From Geopsychrobacter sp. (lineage in GTDB: Bacteria; Desulfobacterota; Desulfuromonadia; Desulfuromonadales; Geopsychrobacteraceae): a stretch of DNA of 34,625 bases. The position numbers were made by a program, and so were the translations under genes. The DNA is taken from assembly GCA_012974425.1 (NCBI GenBank), contig JAAXQE010000179.1, positions 1 through 34,625 of the forward strand, written 5' to 3'. The notes below the pieces were generated by a model, which had not been told where the DNA came from, did no database searches, and saw only the letters and a list, made by a program, of their open reading frames with translations. How positions within the stretch are numbered: position 1 is the first letter of the stretch; each line of letters starts with the position of its first letter. This document shows, piece after piece, positions 8,226 to 15,222 of this stretch.

Positions 8226-9730
8226 GCGGGCACCTCGCCACTCATCATCAGACCGATCTGCTCGCGACTGGCGGTTGCCGGGTCGACGTAGCCGACCAGT
8301 TGGCCCCGAAAGATCACGGCGATCCGATCGGAAATTTTGTAGAGTTCATCGAGGTCCTCAGAGATCAAAATGGTGCTCATACCATCCCCGGCGCCCTCGG
8401 CGATCACCTTGTGAACGTATTCGGCCGAGCCGATATCGAGGCCACGGGTCGGATAGAGTGCGACCAGCACCTGGGGGCGTTCGGAGAGCTCACGCGCGAT
8501 GATGACTTTTTGAATGTTGCCACCCGATAAGAGCCGCACCGGGCTGCCGCTGGGACCGGCCTTGATGGCGAACTGCTCGATCTTCTCCTGGGCGTTCTGC
8601 CGGATGGCGCGGCGGCTTTGAAAGAAACCATTGCGGAAGCGGGCAGAGCGGAAGCTTTTCAGGATCAGGTTCTCGTCGAGACTCAGGTCGGGGGCAATGC
8701 CGATCGCCTTGCGGTCTTCGGGGATATGCGCGATGCCGGCAATATAGCTGCTGCGCGCGCAGCTGCGGGTGATATCTGCTCCTGCGGCCAGCACCTTGCC
8801 ACTGTCGACCCGGGCCAGCCCGGTCAGGGCTTCGGCCAGCGCTTTCTGGCCGTTGCCGGCGATACCGGCGATGCCGAGAATCTCGCCCTTTTTGAGCTGC
8901 AGGCTGAAGTTGTCGAGATCGGCCAGACCACGATCATTGCGCACCGCGAGATTTTCGATTTCAAGCACCAGCTCATCGCTGAAGGGGAGTGACTTCTGCC
9001 ATTCGGGGATGCGATCGTTGCCGATCATCAGCGCCGCGAGGCGATTCTGGTCGAATTCACCAGACTCCAGGGTCGTAACGCTGCGACCTTTTTTGAGGAT
9101 GGTCACCCGGTCCGAGATCTCCATCACCTCGCGCATCTTGTGCGAAATGAAGATGATGCTCTTGCCCTGCTGCTTGAGTTTGGCGAGGACCTTGAAGAGC
9201 TTTGCCGCTTCCTGAGGGGTGAGAACCGCAGTCGGCTCGTCGAGAATCAGTAGACGACAGTCGCGCATCAGCAGCTTGATCAGTTCGATCCATTGCTGGG
9301 CACCGATCGAGAGTTTCCAGACCGGTGAGTCGAGGTCGAGCTCGAGACCAAAGTCGGCGATGGTTTGCGCGATCTTCTCGCGCAGTTGACGGCGTGGAAA
9401 GAGCAGCGGGACATTCTGCAGGGCCACCAGGATATTCTCAAGCACGCTGTGGGCGGGGACCAGCATGAAATGCTGATAGACCATGCCGATCCCCTGTGAG
9501 AGGGATTCACGTGGCGAGGCGAAGCGCACCGGTTGGTCATCGAGCAGGATGTTGCCCTGATCAGGCGCGTAGAAACCGGTCAGCACGTTCATCAGGGTAC
9601 TCTTGCCCGCGCCGTTTTCACCGAGCAGGGTATGGATCTCCCCTGCCGCGATAGTGAAGGAAACCTCATCGAGTGCCACCACGCCGGGGAAGGTTTTACG
9701 GATATGCTGCAGCTGAAGGAGGTTGGGCAT
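8222..9730 (-). CDS. Nucleoside ABC transporter ATP-binding protein with two NBDs (NupO/YufO type)
   Basis: This 502-aa cytoplasmic ATPase powers the two permeases. It is a tandem of two nucleotide-binding domains, like RbsA and MglA. Domain 1 has Walker A GENGAGKST (37-45), a degenerate signature LSIGAQQ and Walker B with D-loop LLILDEPTAVLTP. Domain 2 has a degenerate Walker A (GIAGNGQKAL), signature LSGGN and PTRGLD, where the usual Walker B Asp/Glu pair is replaced. That asymmetry is normal for this family, with one competent site. It follows the BMP gene after a 130-base gap containing a terminator, so it is probably expressed below the binding protein. Confidence 0.92.
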   Translation of the reverse strand: MPNLLQLQHIRKTFPGVVALDEVSFTIAAGEIHTLLGENGAGKSTLMNVLTGFYAPDQGNILLDDQPVRFASPRESLSQGIGMVYQHFMLVPAHSVLENILVALQNVPLLFPRRQLREKIAQTIADFGLELDLDSPVWKLSIGAQQWIELIKLLMRDCRLLILDEPTAVLTPQEAAKLFKVLAKLKQQGKSIIFISHKMREVMEISDRVTILKKGRSVTTLESGEFDQNRLAALMIGNDRIPEWQKSLPFSDELVLEIENLAVRNDRGLADLDNFSLQLKKGEILGIAGIAGNGQKALAEALTGLARVDSGKVLAAGADITRSCARSSYIAGIAHIPEDRKAIGIAPDLSLDENLILKSFRSARFRNGFFQSRRAIRQNAQEKIEQFAIKAGPSGSPVRLLSGGNIQKVIIARELSERPQVLVALYPTRGLDIGSAEYVHKVIAEGAGDGMSTILISEDLDELYKISDRIAVIFRGQLVGYVDPATASREQIGLMMSGEVPA

Positions 9731-9804
9731 AGTGTCCAGTTATTTGTGAAATGCTCACGCGAAACAGGCTGAACTGGGGAAATATGTCTGTTTGACGCCG
9801 GGAA

Positions 9805-9842
9805 TAAAAAAGGCACGCATCACAAAAATGGCGATGCGTGCC
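9805..9842 (-). terminator. Intercistronic terminator between bmp and the ABC ATPase gene
   Basis: Plus-strand arms GGCACGCATC (9812-9821) and GATGCGTGCC (9833-9842) pair over ten bases. On the minus strand the hairpin is followed by TTTTTTA. It follows the bmp stop at 9861 and precedes the ATPase start at 9730. The likely effect is partial termination, giving excess binding protein over membrane components. Confidence 0.8.
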
Positions 9843-9860
9843 CTGGGAGCTCTATTGGGT

Positions 9861-10961
9861 TTACTTGGGGATAGTCCCCTGCACGCCTTCGACAAACCAG
9901 TTCATACCGAGGAGTGCGCCGTCGTCGAGGGTGACGCCAGCGGCGACGGTCTCCTTGCCGGTCTGGTCCTTGAGTGGGCCACTGAAGGGGTGCAGGCTGC
10001 CGGCGACGATCGCCTTGCGTTTCTCTTCAACCAGTTGCCGAACCGCAGTTGGCACCCTGTCGCTTAGGGGCGCAAGCTGAACCAGCTCTTCCTTCATCCC
10101 CCACCAGATCTGAGAGGTTTTCCAGGTGCCGTTTTGGACCTCTGCGGCCGTCTTGGTGTAGATCGAGGCCCAATTCCAGATCGGTGCGGTCAAGAAGGCA
10201 TTGGGGGCAAATTTGCGCGTATCGCTGTTGTAGCCGATCACGTAGGCACCGCGTGCTTCGGCGGCCTGCAGGGTGGCCGGAGCATCCTGGTGCATGGTGA
10301 GAACATCGGCACCGACGTCGAGCAGACTGTCGGCGGCGTCACGCTCGATGCCTGGATCGAACCAGGTCTGGGTCCAGACGACTTTGACCTTGGCCTGGGG
10401 GTTGACGCTGCGCACACCCAGGGTGAAGGCGTTGATGCCACGGATAACCTCGGGGATCGGGAAGGCGGCAACGTAGCCGATGCTGTTGGTTTTGGTCATT
10501 TTGCCGGCGATAATCCCCGAAAGGTAGCGCGGCTCATACATGCGACCGAAGTAGGTGCCGACATTTTCGGCCGACTTGTAGCCGGAGCAGTGCATGAAGA
10601 CGACATCTTTATTTTTGGAGGCGACATCCAGGGTCGCATCCATGTAGCCGAAGCTGGTGGTGAAGATCAGGTTGTGGCCTTTTTGGACCAGTCCGTTGAT
10701 GACCCGCGCCGATTCGGCACCTTCCGGGACCGATTCGATGAAGGTCGAAGGGGTCACGTAGTCGGCCTTTTCCATGGCGACCCGGCCCTGATCATGTGAC
10801 CAGGTCCAGCCGGCGTCGCCAACCGGACCAACATAGACGAAGCCAGCTTTGATCTGTTTGGCGCCAGAGGCCTCAGCAGCCGGTTCGGTTGGTTTTTGAT
10901 CGTTGGAGGTACAGGCCGTCAGCAGTGCGAGTATTGCCAGGGCGGCACAAAACTTTTTCAT
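9861..10961 (-). CDS. BMP-family nucleoside-binding lipoprotein
   Basis: This is the substrate-binding component of the ABC importer. It belongs to the BMP/Med/PnrA family, whose members bind purine nucleosides at the outer face of the inner membrane. From ATG 10961 the protein is 366 aa with a lipoprotein signal: a basic start (MKKF), a hydrophobic run and the lipobox LTAC (Cys17), followed by a flexible linker. The body begins KAGFVYVGPVGDAGWTWSHDQG, read in two parts, a typical BMP start. AAAGG lies eight bases upstream of ATG 10961; an in-frame GTG three codons earlier is less likely. It is the first gene of the operon behind a good promoter. The exact ligand (inosine, guanosine, adenosine) is not determined. 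Confidence 0.92.
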   Translation of the reverse strand: MKKFCAALAILALLTACTSNDQKPTEPAAEASGAKQIKAGFVYVGPVGDAGWTWSHDQGRVAMEKADYVTPSTFIESVPEGAESARVINGLVQKGHNLIFTTSFGYMDATLDVASKNKDVVFMHCSGYKSAENVGTYFGRMYEPRYLSGIIAGKMTKTNSIGYVAAFPIPEVIRGINAFTLGVRSVNPQAKVKVVWTQTWFDPGIERDAADSLLDVGADVLTMHQDAPATLQAAEARGAYVIGYNSDTRKFAPNAFLTAPIWNWASIYTKTAAEVQNGTWKTSQIWWGMKEELVQLAPLSDRVPTAVRQLVEEKRKAIVAGSLHPFSGPLKDQTGKETVAAGVTLDDGALLGMNWFVEGVQGTIPK

Positions 10962-11010
10962 CGGGTTCACCTTTCGTTTGATGACATGGAATTTAATTGA
11001 AGAAACAACT

Positions 11011-11040
11011 CTTGTAGTGCAGAAGCTCTTCTGCTGTCAA
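11011..11040 (-). promoter_or_regulatory. Promoter of the nucleoside operon with palindromic operator in the spacer
   Basis: On the minus strand a consensus -35 TTGACA (11040-11035) is followed 18 bases later by TACAAG (11016-11011; four of six matches to the -10). The spacer is filled by a 16-base inverted repeat at 11019-11034 with seven-base arms GCAGAAG and CTTCTGC around two central bases. A protein bound there would block RNA polymerase. No regulator gene is adjacent. Confidence 0.55.
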
Positions 11041-11045
11041 GCAGA

Positions 11046-12350
11046 TCACTCGGCCTGCAGTTTACTGGTGATATTGTTCCTGAGCCAACTGGCATCCCAC
11101 CATTCGAGGGGTTGCACCGGGACCCCTGAAATAAATACGCCGAGGTGCAGATGATCGCCGCCAGCCATACCGGTGGCCCCGGAGCGTCCAAGCGGCTGGT
11201 TGCGGCTGATCTGATCGCCGACGCTGACGTCAAGCTGGCTCATATGGGCGTAAAGGGTCTGCAGACCCAGGCCGTGGTCGATGACCACGCATTGGCCATA
11301 GATGCCGAGGTAGTCGGCAAAGACCACCTCGCCGGCATTGGCGGCAATGATTTCGGCGCGCGCGACCGAGGCCAGATCGAGGCCGAGGTGGGTCGCACGA
11401 TCGACCTTCTTCCCTTTGTACATGTAGTCACGCGTATCGGCAAAAATCGCCAGGGTCGATGCGCCGGGCTGGCGGATGAAGGCGCCTTCCCACAGCGGCA
11501 GGGGGGCCGTTTGGCGTGAAATCTCGACCATTTTTTGGCGGTTGGCGGCCCGCACATCCCCATTGACCTTGAGGAAGATGTCGAGTGGATCGCTCAGACC
11601 AGGGGCCAGGGCTTCAAACTCGGGGGCTTTCTGCTGCAGAAAGCTGTCGGACAGCTGGATCTGGCGCTGTCGGAATTTACGTTTAATCGTGTTGAAATAA
11701 ATACCGGCCTGCCGCTCATTTCCGGCTAGATCGCGTGCGGTGACGCGCGGCACAAAATCGGCTTCCTCCAGGTTCCATGGCCAGCTGCCGAGCACAATAT
11801 AATCCCCCGAATCCTGCTTGAAACCAGGGAAGAAGTGCTCACCGACTATCAGTCCGGAGGCTTCGACCTCTTCGTTCAACTGGTAACGCACTAGCCCGCC
11901 ACCGCCATGCCGGAAATAATGGGTGCGGCTCAAAACGGAAATGATCGGGGGGCGACTGTCGTAGGTCAGGTCGAAGCTGACCTTGGCGCTGTTCCCCTTG
12001 CCCAGATGGTAGATCGCACGGTCGCCACTGGTGACCTCGATGCTCAGTGGCCCTTCGCTCAGTTTTTTATCGGCAAGTAGCAGATCTAGTTGGGCGAGCA
12101 GGGTTTGGGGCGGAAATTCCCGGGTCAGCAGGACCTGGCGTTTCTCGCCCTGCACGGCTTCGACCGTCACCGTTTTCAGCCCGGTGCCCTCATCGCTCAG
12201 ATCGAGGGCCAGGATGGTTTTATGCGAGATCGGGCCCGATCCGGGGGTCAACCTTGCGAGGGGGGCGCTGGTGTCACGGAAATAGGTGAAGGCGGCCGCG
12301 ATCAGGCCGACGATGATGAGCAGGAGTAGCAGTTTCTTTAGTGATTTCAA
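11046..12350 (-). CDS. M23-family (LytM) zinc metallopeptidase, membrane-anchored
   Basis: A probable cell-wall hydrolase or hydrolase-like protein in the periplasm. One N-terminal transmembrane segment (about residues 6-22) anchors the 434-aa protein. A long beta-rich region (about 40-225) resembling an Ig-like module precedes the C-terminal peptidase domain. All zinc and catalytic positions expected of active LytM are present: H321 and D325 in HLGLD, H369 in LYAHM, and H400/H402 in HLH. It should therefore cleave peptidoglycan cross-links, unlike the degenerate EnvC type. Translation begins at TTG (12350) with GAGGT upstream; no better start exists in frame. It lies between lpd, behind a strong hairpin, and the nucleoside operon promoter, so it is probably its own transcript. 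Confidence 0.9.
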   Translation of the reverse strand: MKSLKKLLLLLIIVGLIAAAFTYFRDTSAPLARLTPGSGPISHKTILALDLSDEGTGLKTVTVEAVQGEKRQVLLTREFPPQTLLAQLDLLLADKKLSEGPLSIEVTSGDRAIYHLGKGNSAKVSFDLTYDSRPPIISVLSRTHYFRHGGGGLVRYQLNEEVEASGLIVGEHFFPGFKQDSGDYIVLGSWPWNLEEADFVPRVTARDLAGNERQAGIYFNTIKRKFRQRQIQLSDSFLQQKAPEFEALAPGLSDPLDIFLKVNGDVRAANRQKMVEISRQTAPLPLWEGAFIRQPGASTLAIFADTRDYMYKGKKVDRATHLGLDLASVARAEIIAANAGEVVFADYLGIYGQCVVIDHGLGLQTLYAHMSQLDVSVGDQISRNQPLGRSGATGMAGGDHLHLGVFISGVPVQPLEWWDASWLRNNITSKLQAE

Positions 12351-12393
12351 TGCAACCTCGATTTGTGGGGGAGTTTTGTAGTCTTTTGTCCTT

Positions 12394-12440
12394 AAATCAG
12401 TTCAGGCCGGAGAAGCTAGATCTCCGGCCTGAACTGATTT
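12394..12440 (-). terminator. Long perfect inverted repeat after lpd, probable terminator
   Basis: Arms 12394-12413 and 12421-12440 pair perfectly over 20 bases around a 7-base loop. The stem ends are AAA/TTT, so each transcript direction gets a short U run (ATTT on minus, ATTTT on plus). The position, 63 bases past the lpd stop at 12503, suits a terminator for the sucAB-lpd operon. The weak T-tract leaves some doubt. Confidence 0.65.
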
Positions 12441-12502
12441 TGGATTCTCGCGGTTCGACCAATTTTTGTCAAGAGAACTTGGCTGAGAATTGCTGGTTTT
12501 AA

Positions 12503-13912
12503 TCAGGCGTGGATCGCCTCCTTGGTGACGGCCAGGGCGGCCTCGCGCAGAGCTTCGGCCAGGGTCGGGTGGGCGTGACAGGTGACGGCCATGTCATGGA
12601 CGCTCCCCCCAAAATTGATCACCGTGGTCGCTTCCGCAATCAACTCCGAGGCATGCGGGCCGATGATGTGGATACCCAGGATGCGCCCGCTCTCTGGATC
12701 GGCGAGGACCTTGATGAACCCCTCGCTGTCGGCCATGGCGAGGGCGCGGCCGCTGGCGGCAAAATAGAATTTGCCAGCCGCAAAGGGGATATTGTCTGCC
12801 TTTAGTCCTGCTTCGCTGCGGCCGACACTGGCGACCTCGGGGTGGGTGTAGGTGACGGCAGGAATCGCCTGATAGTTGAGACTGGCCTGCTGGCCGAGCA
12901 TCCGTTCGACGCAGACCACGCCTTCGTCGCTCGCTTTGTGGGCCAACATCGGTCCGGGGATCAGGTCCCCGATCGCGTAGATGCCGGCAATCTGCGTCTG
13001 GTAGTCTTCATCGACCTCGAGAAAACCGCCCGCGTTGGGGGTCAGTCCGATGGCTTCCAGTCCCAATCCCGCGCTTTGCGGACGGCGACCGGTGGCAACC
13101 AGAATGATTTCTGCCGCGACCGTCTCGCTGCCCCTTTTATTGCTCAGAGCGATATCGAAGCCACTCTTGGCCTTTGCTGCCGATTCGACTTTGGTTTCGA
13201 GGCGGATTTCGAGCCCCTGCTTTACCAGGTTACGCTGCAGCAGTTTGGCGATCTGTGGATCGGTGCCGGGGATCAGTTGGGGGAGCATCTCAACCACGCT
13301 GACCTTGCAACCCAGACGACTCCAGACCGAACCCATCTCCAGACCGATTACGCCGCCACCGACCACCAGCATCGATGCTGGCACCTCTGGCAAGGCCAGG
13401 GCCTCGCGGGCCGAGATAATCGTCTCGCCGTCAAAGGGGAGGTGGGGCAATTCGATCGCCTCACTGCCGGTCGCCAGCAGCAGACGTTTGCCCTTGAGGG
13501 TCAGGACTTCGGCGCCGGAGACTTCAACCCGTTGCACCCCCTCTGTCGCGCCCAGAACTTTCGCGCTGCCGGTGAAGGAGTCGACCTTATTCTTCTTGAA
13601 CAGACCCGCAATGCCGCCGGTCAGTTTGGCTACGATCTCCTCCTTGCGTGTCATCAGTCTCTGCAGATCGAAACGGATATTCTCACAACTGATCCCGTGT
13701 GTATCGAGTCCGTTCTGCATCTTGTAGAGCTGCTCACTCGATTCGAGCAGGGCCTTGCTCGGGATACAGCCTTCATTGAGGCAGACGCCGCCGAGGGTGG
13801 CGCGCTTTTCGATGACCGCAACCCTTAACCCGAGTTGCGCACCACGAATGGCGGCTACATAGCCTCCGGGGCCAGCACCGATTATCAGCAAATCATATAT
13901 TTGATCACTCAT
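12503..13912 (-). CDS. lpdA: Dihydrolipoamide dehydrogenase (E3)
   Basis: The E3 flavoprotein reoxidises dihydrolipoyl groups on SucB and passes electrons to NAD+. The 469-aa protein has the FAD-binding GAGPGG (12-17), the redox-active disulfide motif CLNEGC (C44, C49), a second Rossmann motif (VVGGGVIGLEMGS) for NAD, and the C-terminal interface with the catalytic HPTLAE (H448, E453). These show an active lipoamide dehydrogenase and not mercuric or glutathione reductase. AAGGAG precedes the ATG by six bases. It is the third gene after sucA and sucB, 75 bases from sucB, with an inverted repeat in the gap. It may also serve other lipoyl complexes such as glycine cleavage. Confidence 0.96.
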   Translation of the reverse strand: MSDQIYDLLIIGAGPGGYVAAIRGAQLGLRVAVIEKRATLGGVCLNEGCIPSKALLESSEQLYKMQNGLDTHGISCENIRFDLQRLMTRKEEIVAKLTGGIAGLFKKNKVDSFTGSAKVLGATEGVQRVEVSGAEVLTLKGKRLLLATGSEAIELPHLPFDGETIISAREALALPEVPASMLVVGGGVIGLEMGSVWSRLGCKVSVVEMLPQLIPGTDPQIAKLLQRNLVKQGLEIRLETKVESAAKAKSGFDIALSNKRGSETVAAEIILVATGRRPQSAGLGLEAIGLTPNAGGFLEVDEDYQTQIAGIYAIGDLIPGPMLAHKASDEGVVCVERMLGQQASLNYQAIPAVTYTHPEVASVGRSEAGLKADNIPFAAGKFYFAASGRALAMADSEGFIKVLADPESGRILGIHIIGPHASELIAEATTVINFGGSVHDMAVTCHAHPTLAEALREAALAVTKEAIHA

Positions 13913-13935
13913 TGAACACTCCTTCTATGCAAACC

Positions 13936-13986
13936 GTTCGAGGTTCCATGTTCGATGTTCGACGATGAAAGTCATGAACCTCGAAC
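13936..13986. repeat. Intergenic inverted repeat between sucB and lpd
   Basis: GTTCGAGGTTC (13936-13946) and GAACCTCGAAC (13976-13986) are perfect 11-base inverted repeats, extended by ATG/CAT with one bulge. The 29-base interior contains further TTCGA-type units (TTCGATG, TTCGACG). This reads like a small dispersed palindromic element filling the intergenic gap, or an mRNA-stabilising stem-loop. I see only one copy here, so dispersal is untested. Confidence 0.6.
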
Positions 13987-13987
13987 C

Positions 13988-15220
13988 TCACATTTCCAAT
14001 AACATCTCTTCAGGATCTTCGAGCAGCACTTTGATCCGTTTGAGAAAACTGACTGCTTCGCGGCCGTCGATGATGCGGTGGTCGTAGGAGAGCGCCAGGT
14101 TCATCATCGGGCGGATGTGGATTTCACCCTTCACCACGACCGGGCGGTCCTGAATGGCATGCATGCCGAGGACCGCGCTCTGTGGCGGGTTGAGGATCGG
14201 GGTCGAGAGCAGGGAACCGTAAACCCCGCCGTTGCTGATGGTGAAGGTGCCGCCCTGGATCTCTTCCAGAGCCAGTTTGCCGGTGCCTGCACGTTCGCCG
14301 AAATCACGGATTTTCTTTTCGATATTGGCAAAGCTTAAGCTGTCTGCATCGCGCAGGATCGGGACCACCAGTCCGCGTTTGCCGCCAACCGCGATGCCGA
14401 TGTCGTAGAAATCCTGATAGAGAATATCCGCGCCATCGATCTGGCCGTTGACCGCTTCAAACTCTTTTAAGGCTTCAACGCTGGCCTTGACGAAGAACGA
14501 CATCAGACCGAGTTTCACCTCGTGCTTTTTGGCAAAGCTCTCCTTATGCTTGGTCCGCAGGTCGAGCAGGCGCTTCATGTCGACCTCGTTAAAGGTGGTC
14601 AGCATCGCGGTCTGTTGACGCGCCTTCAACAACTGCTCGGCAATTTTTTTACGAATCGGGCTCATCGCCACGCGGCGGCTACGTGGATCGTCTTTTCTGG
14701 GCGTGGAAAGTGCGGGTGCGGCGGGAAGCGGGTTTACCTCAGCGAGTCGAGGAGCCGCGGTCGCTGGTTGTGGAGTCGCTTGCGTGGCGGGTTGCGGCTG
14801 TGGGGCCGATTTCAGATCGTCGACCAGCACCCGGCCATCGCGACCGCTCCCCTCCAGTTGAGCGGGGTCGAGACCTTTTCCGGCGGCGAGCTTGGGTACC
14901 GCAGGATTGAGCGGTTTGTTCGTGAGCGCTGTCGCTGCGGGTTCAACTGTAGTGGGCGGGGCAGCATCAGTTGCTGCTGCATTTGCCACTCCCCCTGCCT
15001 CGATCCGCCCCAGAATCGCGCCGATGGCGACCGTATCACCTTCGGCCGCCCGAGTTTCGAGAATGCCGGCAGTTTCGGCCAGAATCTCAATATTGATTTT
15101 GTCGGTTTCCAGCTCGACCAGCAGATCGTCAACCGCAACCCGGTCTCCGGTTTTCTTCTGCCACTCGCCGACGATCGCCGCGACGATCGACTCGCCTATC
15201 TCAGGTACCTTGAACTCCAT
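13988..15220 (-). CDS. sucB: Dihydrolipoamide succinyltransferase (E2 of 2-oxoglutarate dehydrogenase)
   Basis: E2 forms the core of the complex and transfers the succinyl group from lipoamide to CoA. The 410-aa protein has one lipoyl domain (about 1-76) with the lipoylated lysine K41 in ETDKIN. An Ala/Pro/Thr-rich linker follows, then a peripheral-subunit-binding domain (about 105-140, [13 protein letters not shown]) and a second linker. The acyltransferase domain (about 180-410) carries DHRIIDG (H381, D385) near the end. The N-terminal sequence VPEIGESI and proximity to sucA point to the succinyl rather than acetyl enzyme. ATG 15220 follows the sucA stop by two bases, with AAGGGG ending eight to nine bases upstream, so the two are translated from one message. 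Confidence 0.94.
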   Translation of the reverse strand: MEFKVPEIGESIVAAIVGEWQKKTGDRVAVDDLLVELETDKINIEILAETAGILETRAAEGDTVAIGAILGRIEAGGVANAAATDAAPPTTVEPAATALTNKPLNPAVPKLAAGKGLDPAQLEGSGRDGRVLVDDLKSAPQPQPATQATPQPATAAPRLAEVNPLPAAPALSTPRKDDPRSRRVAMSPIRKKIAEQLLKARQQTAMLTTFNEVDMKRLLDLRTKHKESFAKKHEVKLGLMSFFVKASVEALKEFEAVNGQIDGADILYQDFYDIGIAVGGKRGLVVPILRDADSLSFANIEKKIRDFGERAGTGKLALEEIQGGTFTISNGGVYGSLLSTPILNPPQSAVLGMHAIQDRPVVVKGEIHIRPMMNLALSYDHRIIDGREAVSFLKRIKVLLEDPEEMLLEM

Positions 15221-15222
15221 AT

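Noticed and set aside
10962-11045. Purine riboswitch before the nucleoside operon
   Set aside because: The leader is too short and lacks the three-way junction core; only a palindromic operator candidate is present.
12842-13828. 328-codon open frame opposite lpd
   Set aside because: It is antisense to a gene with all E3 motifs; the frame is open because of GC-rich codon bias and its translation has no recognisable domain.
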